NCBI GenBank assembly: GCA_034766995.1 | Contig: CM068313.1 | Span: 20,751,512 to 20,815,511 of the forward strand | DNA length: 64,000 bases | Direction: 5' to 3' | Source of the DNA: Acanthacorydalis orientalis | Lineage: Eukaryota > Arthropoda > Insecta > Megaloptera > Corydalidae | Shown here: in pieces, positions 41,007-52,940 of the stretch | Position numbering within the stretch: position 1 is the stretch's first letter | Layout: each line of letters begins with the position of its first letter | Made by a program: the position numbers and the translations under genes | The notes under the pieces: model-generated | Databases searched by the model: none | Told to the model about the DNA's origin: nothing | The model's input: only the letters and a program-made list of their open reading frames with translations

Positions 41007-42359
41007 GTAAGTTGAGAGCTTTTATAACAAGTGGTACTTAAACAATCTATTGTATGTGTTTAATATTCTTTTCTTAAATATTGATAACGTTCATTCAAAA
41101 ACTTCGTCAACAATATATCATTAACCTTGCTTCTAAAATTACTCTGCAAACTACCATTATCACAATTCTGTTTGTGTGTTCACTATACTGTCATGAATAA
41201 TGGATCAAGCTGACGCAAGCCATCACTCTTATACACACCCGTACATCTATCACACCGTCTCGTTCATATGTTGTGTATGTAGAATAACAACAACGTGACT
41301 CAAGCGTCATACAAAATGGGTATAGCCTTTAAACGAAAAAACACAGAGCTTTGTCGATTCGTTTAGAAGAAGTAACTGTATAAACATTGAATGAAAAAGC
41401 ATATGCCCGAATGTATACATGTTATACATTTTTTCTTTATAAATATAGAGTAATATAAACAATATTTTTCCGGGATGTTAAAGATTATGACAATATTTTT
41501 ATGTGAAATAATAAATTCGGCTGTGTTTTTTATCTTAAGAAAGAACTAGAAACTTGAAATAATCATATGCTGTATTTTCAAGGAAAAAAATCTATTTTAA
41601 ATTAATTTATTTAATATATATTGTTTGGTTTCGATGACGTATGTTTTTAATTCTCTAATTACTTTACCCAATGTATACAAATTATTATTCTCCTTATAAT
41701 ATTTTTGCAAAAGTATTAAATTTAACATTGTTTCTAGTTATAAATATCTGTAATTTTAAATGTAATTTACTAATTCTAAATACCTGTAAAATATTTCGAT
41801 AATTAATTATTCTGGATAATTGTCAAAATCATATCTATTCATATTAAAATACATTAATTATTTTAAAATTAATTCAAATCACATATTTAAATATTACATC
41901 CAAATGTAGGCACTGTTAATGTGGGACGTTTTGAAATACTTTAATTCCATAGTAGATATAATAATAAATTAAAAACTGTTAATTTTATTTTATATTAGAT
42001 ATACATTTCGAAAAGTAATGGTTTTTATAATTAATACGAATGTGAAAGTTAATTATTCATGAATAGACAACGATGCTGTTCTTGATAAATAAATATTATA
42101 ATTTTTTTTTATTTTCAAAATGTTGTAAAAAATGAATATAAAGACTGAGTACAAATTAAAAATGAATATAAGCATTGAGTTTGATTAATTTATCTTTATA
42201 TATACATATTATTTAAAGGAACTGTTTATTAAAAAAATATTTAAGTGTAATTAAACAATAATGGTAACTTTTAGAATTAAAATTTTGTTTCGATTTACTA
42301 AATTTTGTTTGCTAAAATTGTAAAATACAATAATAACAATGTATTTATCTATTTATCTA

Positions 42360-42930
42360 TTAGGTTTGCAGAAAAATAATTGCGGTTTATGATCTTCAAA
42401 TTTATATAAATTTTAAACTTTTGATTTTCCTAGTTGTTTTAAGTGATACAGAACTTTTGGATGAATAACGCCTAACTTTTGTGCAATCACTCAAATTGTT
42501 GTACGTGGTTCTACTTCAACTAATGCCTTCATTTGGTCGTTATAAATAGAAGAAGGACATCCGCGAACTTCTTCATCTTCAAGACTCTCGTCCTCAGCAT
42601 GAAATTTTTAGAACCACCATTGCGGTGTACGTTCATTAACAGTACTCACACTAAAAGCATCATTTAGTTTATAAACTGTTTTTACAGCTTTACCACCTGT
42701 TTTGAACTCATACAAAAAATTTACTCTTATTTGCTTCTTTTCCCTTTTTAATTCAATACCCAAATTTAAATCAAAATTAATAATAAAACCAAAGTCGATG
42801 TTATCAAAATACAGACCGAAAATGCACTTTAAAATGATATTAACATGAACATGATTCAATGACATTTTCATTGAAAAAAATTGTTAAAATTTAGAGAACA
42901 AAATCCGCAATTATTTTCTAACCAAAGTAA
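42360..42930 (-). mobile_element. Deleted mariner, copy 4 (571 bp)
   Basis: The ends are TTAGGTTTGCAGAAAAATAA and a diverged inverse (TTACTTTGGTTAGAAAATAA), with flanking TA at 42358-42359 and 42931-42932. The minus strand has REKKQIRVNFLYEFKTGGKA, KLNDAFSVSTVNERTPQWWF, then a stop. In other frames it has EVEPRTTI and AQKLGVIHPKVLYHLKQLGK, and then the 3' end. The internal deletion is the same as in the other copies. It lies about 560 bp from the donor of dipeptidase exon B. Confidence 0.85.
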
Positions 42931-42950
42931 TATCTGTTTATCTATTTAAA

Positions 42951-42999
42951 TGTATATATATGTATATATATATGTGTGTGTGTGTAAATATATACACGC

Positions 43000-43053
<54 letters not shown>
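42951..43053. repeat. Compound TA/TG/TA microsatellite
   Basis: TA and TGTA units, then TG units (42973-42984), a short spacer with ACAC, then a long TA tract. It starts about 20 bp after mariner copy 4. Confidence 0.92.
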
Positions 43054-43057
<4 letters not shown>

Positions 43058-43493
43058 CAATGTAAACTGAAAATAGCTCAAATTTTCCATCAATCATTAT
43101 GATCAAGTTATTATATATTTTTATAAAGTTGGCCAGTGAAGTTGAATAATACGTTTTTGTTCAGTCGAGTTTCTCCATTAAGATCAGAGCGTGCAATTTC
43201 AATCAATTGGTTGTATCATAAAACAATATATTTTTAGAAAAAAATACTTCTGCATCTGATTGAATTTTCCTAAACCATTAAAGTTATACAATTTTATCGT
43301 ATATCGATTAATCAATCTCGGCTGAATCTGAACAACTACATGGCCAATTTTCTGAAACAATTGTTGAGAAAATATCTACGTGGTAAATATCACTTTAACA
43401 AATTCTTATATTCGTGGCGTATAAAAAAGCCTATTGTTATACCTTGAGCGATTTACGTCTTAATAAAAAGAAAATGTGTGTGTAAATACTCAC

Positions 43494-43644
43494 CACGGGG
43501 TATTACACGTGTGCGTGAGCGTGAGATATCGTGCTCCCAGCTGATAAAACATTCGCAACACCGCCAGACTGTTTCCGATAGCGTGGCCACCTTCTACACC
43601 AATTAGACTGGCCAGGTGTCGCGACTCGTGAGCACGTTCGATAC
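43494..43644 (-). CDS. Membrane dipeptidase (peptidase M19), internal exon 'B' with active-site motifs
   Basis: This is a 151-nt minus-strand exon between an acceptor (ttcgacag, just above 43644) and a strong GTGAGT donor (43488-43493). With two bases at each end it carries 49 full codons: [14 protein letters not shown], then [20 protein letters not shown], then [15 protein letters not shown](W). GVEGGH contains the Glu that bridges the two zinc ions in family M19. LTHTCN contains the substrate-site His (His152 in human DPEP1) and a conserved disulfide Cys. Both catalytic residues are intact and there is no stop, so the exon looks functional. Phases agree exactly with exons A and C: the split Gly and split Trp codons are restored on joining. 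A piggyBac-like MITE lies about 350 bp upstream in the intron. Confidence 0.95.
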
Positions 43645-43813
43645 CTGTCGAATAAAAGAAAATATATTTTTATTTGGACAACGTACCTCTTGAATTAAAA
43701 ATAATTATTTTACAGTTGACATAAAAACGGATGGAGAGTTATTTAATTGTGCGTGCTTGAATATTTTATACGACGACGTTGATATAGAACTCGGTTCAGA
43801 TAATTCACTGTTC

Positions 43814-43884
<71 letters not shown>

Positions 43885-43992
43885 TAAATAATGTAATTTT
43901 TATCATGAAACTCAAATACCCCCAATTACTTAAAATGTTTATTTCAAAATATAATTTAATTTTTTTAATACAATTCTTCTTCATCTTATTCA

Positions 43993-44234
43993 CCTTTTGC
44001 ACTCCAAGAAATAAGATAATAATACAATAATAATCCATTAATAATTTGTATCCTACGTATTAGGACAAAAGTATGAAAAACATAGAAATGCATCAACACC
44101 CGATAACAATGATGGACGAACGCTTATCAAAGCTTTTATCTGTAAAGGATAAAATGTGGGAAGTGATAATGGCCGTAGGAGCAGAACTCCTTTAAGTATC
44201 TGGGCAGTACAGCTGTCCTTGTGAGTGCAAAGGG
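43993..44234. mobile_element. Short piggyBac-like MITE (242 bp)
   Basis: Termini CCTTTTGCACTC (left) and, inverted, CCCTTTGCACTC (right) differ at one base and resemble the CCCTTTGC-type ends of piggyBac-like elements. The right flank is TTAA (44235-44238), the piggyBac target. The left flank is TTCA (43989-43992), one change from it. The interior is non-coding. This is an intronic insertion of a non-autonomous element; no transposase was seen. Confidence 0.6.
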
Positions 44235-44868
44235 TTAATAAGGTTTTTAATTCTAATTTTTGTAGAAAATTTCTGGTTTTGATTCAAAAGTATATTATAT
44301 GGGTTTGAATAGATTATATTTTGTTAAACTTTTTACTATGGAAACTAGTTTATAAAGTTTTAAATAAATGGTAATCCGATGGTGAATGTTTTTGATTGTT
44401 AAATAATTTTGATAAAAAAAATAAATTAAGTGCCAATAGGGACATGTAGCCACGTGTGATCTGATGATGTTATATTGCAAAATGATTCCTTTCCTGTTCA
44501 CTAAAGATAAACATATTTTCTTCAGATTCTTATTTAATTTGTGAAGTTATTATTAATAACTTGTGTTTGATTTTATTTCAACAGTTCAAAGTCCATTATG
44601 TCCTATATGCTACACCATAATGTATAAAATAAAGTTGTTTGAGTTTTTTCTTACTTTGAGATAAGAATTGGCTTGACTTTAATGCTTACTTATTTTTTTT
44701 ACTTACATTATGGTACATGATCCATTTTTTTATCACTAATGATTATTTAGATCTAATAGATTATCTGATTTTGATGGTTATAAAGAGAACCACAGACTGA
44801 CAATTCTATCAAATGTTTTGACAATATTTGATGAGATTTTGTATAGTTTTTCTGCACTTTGGATTTGA

Positions 44869-44917
<49 letters not shown>

Positions 44918-44966
44918 ATTTTTATAATAAGTAAAGCTTCTTGAATGAACCTCATGTTTGTCATGG

Positions 44967-45016
44967 AAATATTTGAAACATCAAATATTTCTTTGATGTT
45001 TGATGATCAAATATTT
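44967..45016. repeat. Imperfect hairpin, 19 paired bases
   Basis: The outer arms AAATATTTGA / TCAAATATTT and inner arms AACATCAAA / TTTGATGTT are separated by a 6-nt loop and one 6-nt bulge (TGATGA). No function was recognised. Confidence 0.75.
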
Positions 45017-45124
45017 TTTTTATATTAGAAAATAACTTCATCAGATAAGGATGAAAAATAATTTTATCTAAAAATTAAATTTAAATAAACGAGAAAATTA
45101 ATTAAAGTATATAAAAAATATGCA

Positions 45125-45188
<64 letters not shown>

Positions 45189-46308
45189 CAGTTTATATTA
45201 CATTTCAATGTCAATTCTATTAACTTTATTATCAACTGTTGACAGATTATAAATTAATGTACAGATACTCTTAGTATTTCATTTATTAACGAAGTTAAAT
45301 TACAGTGCATTTTTTTTCGTTATAGCAAAGTTTATATTGAAATTTCACGTCATAAAACAGTATAAATATAAGTGATTAACTAATCTACAACCTAACATGT
45401 TCTGCATTAGACAGTTTTCTGTTTAATGAACATAAATTTAGTTAATAAACACTTCAGTCATTTAAAATTTAATAGAAAAGCAGGGAAATGACAGGAAGCA
45501 TTTTCAACTCACATAACAATTTTATACAATAATATGTGTGATGTGTTAATGAATTGTCCAATAATCAATAAGATTATATTAAAAATCTAACTGATTTATT
45601 TTCAGTAATTTCGTAAAGGAAGATAATTTTGTTAATTTAAAAATTGTTGTAAACGAATTAAAAATACAAATAATAACGAAGTGCATTTGTGGTTCTGCTT
45701 GATAAATAATGAAATTATATTATAGTTGTAATATTCACTCAAATAATTTGGTCATAATCTGTTTTTTTCCTACAAATCATAAGAAAATTAATGACAATAA
45801 TTAGAATACAAATTAAAAAAAAAAACTAAATGAAAAGATATATAGAATATTACTTATTAAGGCACCAGTTTATGAGTACTATAGAACTTTAAATATTATT
45901 CAAATATTTCTTAAGAAAATATTTCAAAACATTTTTATTGAAAGTAAAATTTCATCATCTTGAAAAAATATTAAATGCTATTTTCTGCTGTATGAATATT
46001 ATACACAAAAAAATAAAATAGAAAATTTAATTGAAAGATATATATATATATATGTCTTTGCTAAAAACAGAATGTAATATAAACAATCTCTCATCAAAAG
46101 ATGAAACAATCTGATTGTAGCAGGAAATAATATCAAACTTCGATTTTGATTGACGTGAAAAGCATAAATAATAATGAATCGCGAAAATACGGAGCTCGTT
46201 TGGTAAGAAGTGTTGAGTCGTATTGTGAAATCTGCATGTTACGATTACTTTGTTCGTCGTATTCAATAACTATTGCCAAAATTCTGTTTACCAGTATCAT
46301 CATCAAAA

Positions 46309-46370
46309 GAAAGAGCGAATGAAAAGTATCTCACGATCCATTCTGTGCCAAACAACTTATTCGCTCTTTC
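46309..46370. repeat. 12-bp perfect inverted repeat
   Basis: GAAAGAGCGAAT at 46309-46320 is repeated in inverse as ATTCGCTCTTTC at 46359-46370, with 38 bp between. It is notable because the arms contain CpG in an A+T-rich intron. It may be the ends of a worn element. Confidence 0.6.
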
Positions 46371-47161
46371 GCTATACGATAAATCAATAAACAATCAAAC
46401 TTGTTGAAACTAGTACAACGTGACCTAAGCAGAAAATAGGACTTAAAGTTTTGAAGTACTGAAATCAGGGTTTGGTATCTGAAAAGGAATTGAGTGGATT
46501 ATTTTGTTACGATGTTGTAATTGAAACTTAAGTACCATTTCAAATTTATTTTTTATTTTAAACAGTTGTTCAGGAGTGTTAATTGATATTTAATTTTTGT
46601 ATACACACACATATGTACATATGCATGTAGGTATCAATATTTTAATCAAAATAACCTCAGTCAATTTTACATTAACACCTTATTTTTTATAAAAAAGAAA
46701 CATGTATTTAAGTTTCCTGGCCAAATACACTAAAACAAACACTAAATAAGAAAAATAGTATACGATGAAAGTATTCATTTATTTTTTATCTTTAATTTAT
46801 AAATAAAAATTATTTTTTCCAATATTTGGATAGAACATATTTGTAAATAGAAAAAACTTCAATGTTCCAGGCTTCAACTACAAAAAAATATTGAATATGA
46901 CCTATTAAAATAAATTATTGAAATTTGATATTATGAAAAAAGTACAGACACATTTTTACTTTATTAAAAAAATTAACTTACACACGTTTTCGAAATATTT
47001 CTAAATTGTATGTTGTTTCTTTCGAATGGTCGTGAATTTATATTCTAATGACCGTGTTACAAAAATTTTTCTATTCTATTTTTTAATAATAATAAATGAA
47101 AAATAATAATAAAGAGGTATTGTTAAAAATATAATAAATATTAAATATTTTTAATATATTA

Positions 47162-48448
47162 TGGGCGATTTAATAAGAAATTCTGTTTTTTAAAATAAGT
47201 TATAAAACATCGAAAAAAATGGATGCTTTCATTTTGATTCCAAATGTATTTTCCGTTATTATTTAAAACTTCTTCCCATCTTAATCTTAAATTTTCAATA
47301 CCCTGACGATAAAACTTTTTAGGCTTTGTATTAAAGAAAAATTCAAGATCCTTTTGGACATCAATCTCTGTATTAAGCCATTTTATATTTATGTGATTTT
47401 AGAGATTTCGAAACAGATGATAATCCGATGGTGCTAGTTCAGGGGAATTTGAAGGATGAGTTATAAGTTTCTATGCAAACTGCCTTAGTTTTTAAAGGAT
47501 TTCGCGTACCATGTGAGGTCGGGCGTCAACGTGGTGAAAAATTGATCCTTTTCTGTTGACTAATTCTTGGCGTTTTTCATCAATGGATTGTTCTAGCCGT
47601 ACCAGCTATTCACAACTCAATTCGTTTGTGATGGTTCGGTTCTTTAGTAATAGCTCGTAATAGCTTCCATATTTCATCAAACAGACAACATAACCTTTTT
47701 TGCATGAAGCCTTCCTGTTACAGTTGAAGATAATGTTTCGTTGCAGTCAACCCATTGTCTTTAATGTTTAATATTGTTATAAACAGTCAATTTTTCATCA
47801 CTAATAACAATTCTATTCAGAAACGGATCATTTTGTAATCGACATAGATGACAAATGCAAATTTCCACACGTTGTTTTAAATTAACGTCCGATAACTCGT
47901 GCAGAACCCATTAACTCAGCTTAGAAACCTTACCAATCATTTTCAAGTGCTGATAAATAGTTGAATACGTTGATTTGAGCTTCTTGGCTAATTCTTTTAC
48001 CGTTAAACTAGGACTTTGTTCCACTAGTGTTCGCAGGAACCCATCATAAAATTCTTGAGTGCTTCCTGACTTTTCATTATCTTCAAGGCTGTAGTTTGCG
48101 GACCAAAATCGTTGAAGCCATCTTTGTTCTTGGCTAAGACTAATAACACCTGAACCATACATTTCCCACATTTTTTTCACTGCAGTTGTAGCATTGTTAC
48201 CCTGATGAAACTCCCAAAGCAAAATATACCTAATACCTAATGCTCTTTTGACACTTCCGTGATAACTAATATTTATTCTTGTGAATTTTTGTGATCACTG
48301 TTAATCTTCCACCATAATAGTGAGAAATCATTATGTACAATTGAGCAGCATATGCATCTGATACATTATTCCAATCGTTAATTATACATTATTGCATCAT
48401 ACTTATTCACCTATATGAAAATACCATATTACTTATTGAATGACCCAA
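47162..48448 (-). mobile_element. Near full-length mariner, decayed
   Basis: About 1.29 kb, the usual mariner length. The imperfect inverted ends TGGGCGATTTAATAAGAAAT and TGGGTCATTCAATAAGTAAT agree at 16 of 20 positions. TA lies next to both ends (47160-47161, 48449-48450). The right end abuts a (TA)n tract (48450-48470). The transposase on the minus strand has many stops. The lineage differs from the short deleted family, judging by end sequence and protein. Confidence 0.85.
47185..48222 (-). pseudogene. Mariner transposase pseudogene (all domains traceable)
   Basis: The N-terminal part (47911-48222) is an open 103-codon frame: LWEFHQGNNATTAVKKMWEM, RWLQRFWSANYSLEDNEKSG, TLVEQSPSLTVKELAKKLKS, then YQHLKMIGKVSKL. 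These are the two helix-turn-helix domains. A stop follows. Then WVLHELSDVNLKQRVEIC, NDPFLNRIVISDEKLTVYNN (first Asp 47797-47799), FHHVDARPHMVREIL, ELAPSDYHLFRNL (third Asp 47423-47425) and FYRQGIENLRLRWEEVLNNN are readable across several stops. Aligned to the usual HDNARPH, the second catalytic Asp position is Val, with Asp one residue later. The copy is dead. Confidence 0.85.
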
Positions 48449-50408
48449 TAATATATATATATATATATAATATAAATTAAATAAATTTAAATATATTTAT
48501 ATCTTATTTTTAATTTTCACTAGAGCTAAAATTAATTATTTATATTATTATCATATTTTCTCTCATCTCACTTAAATATGTCATATTTTAAGACAATGAA
48601 ATATTATTTTCTAAAAAGTATTACGATAATTAGAATTAACTCAGTGATATAAATTGTAATAAATGAAATAATTATTATATAAGGGTTAGAAGTGAAAGTT
48701 TCTCTTGAGAAATACGCTAAAAATTTTTCAAAAACGTTCACTTTTCTTCGTGATGTCAACCCTGATTGAAACAAATACACGCTATACGCCACGTTAAGGT
48801 GTAATGTTTCAGTTGGTCGCTTGTTCTTGTTCTCCCATCTTACAGTTTTTTTTTAAAGACAACGCTAGTATAGCCCTCGTGTCTAATTTATCAGTTCTTT
48901 TCGCTAGACTGGCTCGACTGGACCACCCATTGGCTGCTAAGGGAGATCAACAGCTGTTTTTACAGCGTTTTATTGCAAAAGTTTGATACGTGTATTGGGA
49001 ATATTATTTGTAACCTTGCTGGTTAAATTTTCAGAACATGTTTGTTCTTCCTCGAGTAAAAAATATCAATGAGGCCGAAAAGATGCGACTGTGAATTAAT
49101 TACGTTTCGTAATCGGATAATAGCTTCACGGGGAGTCGGACAGACACAATAGGTTCGGTTTGATATCGTATTGTTTTTTTCGTGGTTCAAAAGAGCTTCT
49201 GTGAAATTGCTGAATCGGACGAAGTAATTGTTTGTAATTATCTATTCGATTTTCAGGAAAATGAATATTTCATCCGATTTAAAAGAAATATCAACATAGT
49301 TAACGCAATTCACACGAAGTAAATGGATTTTTTAATATCAAAATTAATGTATTCTTTTCATTAAATATATTAAAGCAATTATCTTAATCACTTTTATTAT
49401 ACATTAATGAAAAAGAAAATTATTTTTATAAAACTTTTTAAATAAAGTATTTGTTGTTTTAGCAGTTTATTTATTGATAGTTACTTCATATAAGTCATTT
49501 TTATAAAAAGCAATATAGTTTACAATACAGTGTATTTTAATTCTTTAGAACTTATCAACTTTATTTAACGCTATTTTGTTTATTCGAAAATATAATTGTA
49601 AGTTCCCTGTTTATATTTCTAGTATTGTTAAATACTAGTAAGAATATAAGTTTTCTTCCGAAGTTATAAGTAATAATAATACTTAATCACATTACTAATT
49701 ATTTTTATGTAAAGTATATAAATAACAATAAATAAACTTTAAAAATGACATTTTTTGTTTGAATTTTTAACAAAACTATTCTAAACACACTTGGTACAAA
49801 AATAAATTTCATATAAATTTTTGAAAAGTAGTTGATTTCTACTGAAAACTATATATATCTTTCATAAATAAATCAATACATTTTTTTGTTCATTCCCAGA
49901 TATCCAAATAATACAAAATTATGGCTGTATTAAATCAAAATATTTCTCGTATTTTATAAACTATAAAAAAACATTTTTATTTCAATATTTGCATGAAATA
50001 TTTATGGTACGTTTTTAAGATTATTATTGTTATATATATATATATATATATATATATCTACGTATGTGTGTGTGTTTATGTGTATATGTATATATAATAT
50101 TGTAGCTCAAATAGAACAAACTCAATTTATTGAAAAGGAAACGGTACGGAAAAGTGCTAAATTAGGTTCAACATATTTCACAGATCAATATGTTATGTTT
50201 TTGCACAAAAATACGTAAACCGTAAATATATGCGTCAATATTCGATAAAACTGTCAAACTTTTATTAAAATTGACATGGAAAAAACGAACGTTACAACCG
50301 CATAAATATTCATAATATTATAAATATGGAAAGAGTGAGAGAAAACCCAAAAGCAAAAGAAAGAACGAAAATATTGAATATATTGAAAGTTATTTATAGA
50401 TACACATG

Positions 50409-50471
<63 letters not shown>

Positions 50472-51082
50472 CATATGCATGTACCATGTGAACATATGTA
50501 CATATGTGATATCTTATTTTTAATTTACATAAATATGCAACGTTTGTAAAAACATTAAACCACATCATGATTCAAAAACAGAGTATCCTGTTCGTGTCAC
50601 AAAAATAACCGTATAATTATAAGAACTCTCTGTGGAAATCACTAGCGTAGTTTGTGGAGAAATATTTTTTATCACTTTTTCATTCTTAACATTATCTAAT
50701 TTGATGTTTTATAATATTTTAACTATTTGTGTTCCTTTGTAAAGTCAAATATCAGTTGAAAAATTTTTTTATTAAAATAATTTGAATAGTTCGAGATTAA
50801 AATAAATAAATATCAAGTTAATATGAATCAAATATTGTCTTAAATGTATGTAGGTAAAGTATTACTGTATGTACTATATTAAAAACTGACTATTTGCTGT
50901 TGATGAAGATTTATGTTATTTATTGATTATTGCTAATTTGATTTTTTTTTCTATATAATATTTATATGCAAATAAAAGTATGCAAAAGATAATCATTTAT
51001 TAAAGTTTCAATGACAATAGAATGCTCACAATTATAAGTAAGCATTGAGACTAAGTTCTCCCCCTTAATTAAAATAAAACTC

Positions 51083-51702
51083 TTTGGTTGGTAGAAAAAT
51101 AATTTCGATTTATGACCTTAAAATTCAATCACATTCTTTAATTTCAGTGGTTTTAAGTGGTTCAGTACTATTGGATGACTGACACCTAAGTTTGTGCAAG
51201 CTCTCGAACTGTTGTGCGTGGTTCTAATTTAACTAACGCCCTCAGTTGATCGTTATGAACTGAAGGACGCCCGCGACCTTCTGCATATTCAAGTATCTCA
51301 TCCCCAGCACGAAAATTTTGGAACCACCATTGCACCGTACGTTCCTTAACAATACCCACATCAAAGAATCCTTTAATTTATGAGCAGTTTCTACTGCTTT
51401 AACATCCGTTTTAAATTCATTCAAAAAATGCGTTTATTTGTTTTTTTTTTTCATCTTTAACACATTCAACCCGGTGCTGTTTTTCATATTCTGAATGATG
51501 GGCCAACGGGTGATTGAAAGTTATTTATTCTTCTGACGGGACTTATTAATAATAAAACCCAAATCGATGTTATTAAAATACAGACCGAAAAATGCACTTT
51601 AAAATGATATTAACATGAACACGATGTAATACACTTTCATTGACAACAATTAAGGTTAGAATTCAGAAAACAAAAATTGCAATTATTTTCCTACCAACCT
51701 AA
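51083..51702 (-). mobile_element. Deleted mariner, copy 5 (620 bp, carries an insertion)
   Basis: The left end TTTGGTTGGTAGAAAAATAA has lost its TA flank (TC instead). The right end is the inverse of TTAGGTTGGTAGGAAAATAA with TA at 51703-51704. The minus strand retains NEFKTDVKAVETAHKL, a frameshifted region equal to the WWFQKF..GDE block, then HNDQLRALVKLEPRTTVREL and a worn second helix-turn-helix. The catalytic half is absent. The untranslated leader contains about 85 bp of foreign sequence starting at a TTAA (51457-51460). Confidence 0.85.
51461..51545. mobile_element. Insert in mariner copy 5, possible piggyBac-like end fragment
   Basis: Relative to copies 1 and 4, this copy has extra sequence beginning CACATTCAACCCGGTGCTG immediately after TTAA, and it lacks about 26 bp of leader. 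TTAA followed by CACATT is a plausible piggyBac-like terminus, but no matching inverse end is present. If so, the fragment is truncated. Confidence 0.35.
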
Positions 51703-52795
51703 TACAATACGGTAATTTTTCTATCATTCAAATGATTATTGTTTAAATGTATCAGAACAGAAAATCATTCATTATTGAATACTTTTATAAATTCGGGAAA
51801 TTATATATTGATATAATAGAGCCACGTTTTTTTCCTACAAACAATATTACTTTCAAAAACAATAAAAGAGAAATAGAGGAAAATCTAAATTCAGTATTTT
51901 AAAACTTATATACTATAAATATTAGTGTATGAATGATAAATACTATTATATTGGATTAACTTACAATTTATAAATTACAATTAAATGTACGAGTATACAA
52001 GGCAATATATTTATTATTTTTAAGTAATGAATTTTTCAATAGTTATTCACAAATTTTAATGTGAAAATTTATGAAAACAATTATAAAAATTATTTTAATT
52101 AAATTAAAAATACGTTTTATTTTAAACATTTAAATATATTTTTAATATTTTAAATTCTAATAAGCGCGAGTATTTGTTGTAAAAAATAGTTATGAATTTT
52201 AAATTTAATAACTTTAATTTCAAAGTTTCTATTTTTAAATTATTCGTTTTTTCCGGATTGTAGCCACGCCAATAAAAGTCAATATCCATTTTTAAAACTT
52301 TTAATACAATACTTGAAATATAGTTATGTTTGTTTTCAGTTAGATTGCAATAAAAAATAAATTTTTGGAAGAAAATTATTTCTTATTCAATAATTTTTTA
52401 ATATTCCTGCCAATTTTAATTTATTAATTGAGAAAAAATTAAGATAGATACTGTATGTTCATTATATAAAAAAAGTAGGTTAATTAATGAGAATTGATAT
52501 TCATAGAAGTCAGAACAAATAAACATATCGCAAAACTCAAAAAATACCGAATATAAAATTAATTATAATCATTGATTAATTATACTAAAGTATAAGTTAG
52601 TTCATTTTAGTTTATTACCAAGGCAGCGAGTATAACAATTGTATTATACGAGTATGAACCTCAATTTTAATTGTCGAGATTTATATAAGACGTATGTAAT
52701 AATTCATCTTCAAAAAAAAACAATTTGAAAAAAACATAGCCATGAAAGCATTCACGGTACTAATCCATCTTGTTACATCTTTCCGAAAAAATATT

Positions 52796-52940
52796 TCACG
52801 TGAATTCATTCTTATTTCCAAGCAAGAGAATAAAGTTGTTTTGAAGGAGTTTCAGATAACAATCAGCATTCATTGTGCCGTCAACGAAGATTGGACCGAC
52901 AATTTCAGCACTCGAAGAAGCACGCTGTATCGTGCACTTC
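52796..52940 (-). pseudogene. DDE transposase fragment (transposon scrap)
   Basis: A minus-strand frame reads SSAEIVGPIFVDGTMNADCY then LKLLQNNFILLLGNKNEFT and a stop (52796-52798). Further on, QDG can be read in another frame. This fits the block GPIFFDGTVNS..YL.LLQ..F that precedes FQQDGA.PH in DDE transposases of elements whose N-terminus is of the DUF4817 type. Only this piece of the catalytic core remains. An opposite-strand open frame over the same bases is its shadow. Confidence 0.65.

Larger units (their letters stand above)
34803..43493 (-). other. Dipeptidase intron B-C (8,691 bp) and its contents
   Basis: GT-AG intron between exons B and C. It holds the Helitron 3' region (36787-37556), one deleted mariner (42360-42930), and (TA)n tracts at 35364-35380, 39669-39725 (with TG), 39982-40062, 40176-40221, 40942-41002 and 42951-43053. 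A minus-strand open frame of 107 codons (38141-38464) is the longest non-repeat frame in the intron and is unrecognised. A patch richer in G+C at 41150-41360 also matches nothing I know. Confidence 0.85.

Noticed and set aside
47761..48222. Mariner DNA-binding frame as a domesticated host gene
   Set aside because: The frame is open for 103 codons but continues into the same element's stop-ridden catalytic region within intact inverted repeats; simple decay explains it.
48804..48986. Plus-strand open frame of 60 codons in a G+C-richer intron patch
   Set aside because: An equally open frame exists on the other strand, and neither shows a recognisable motif or splice context.
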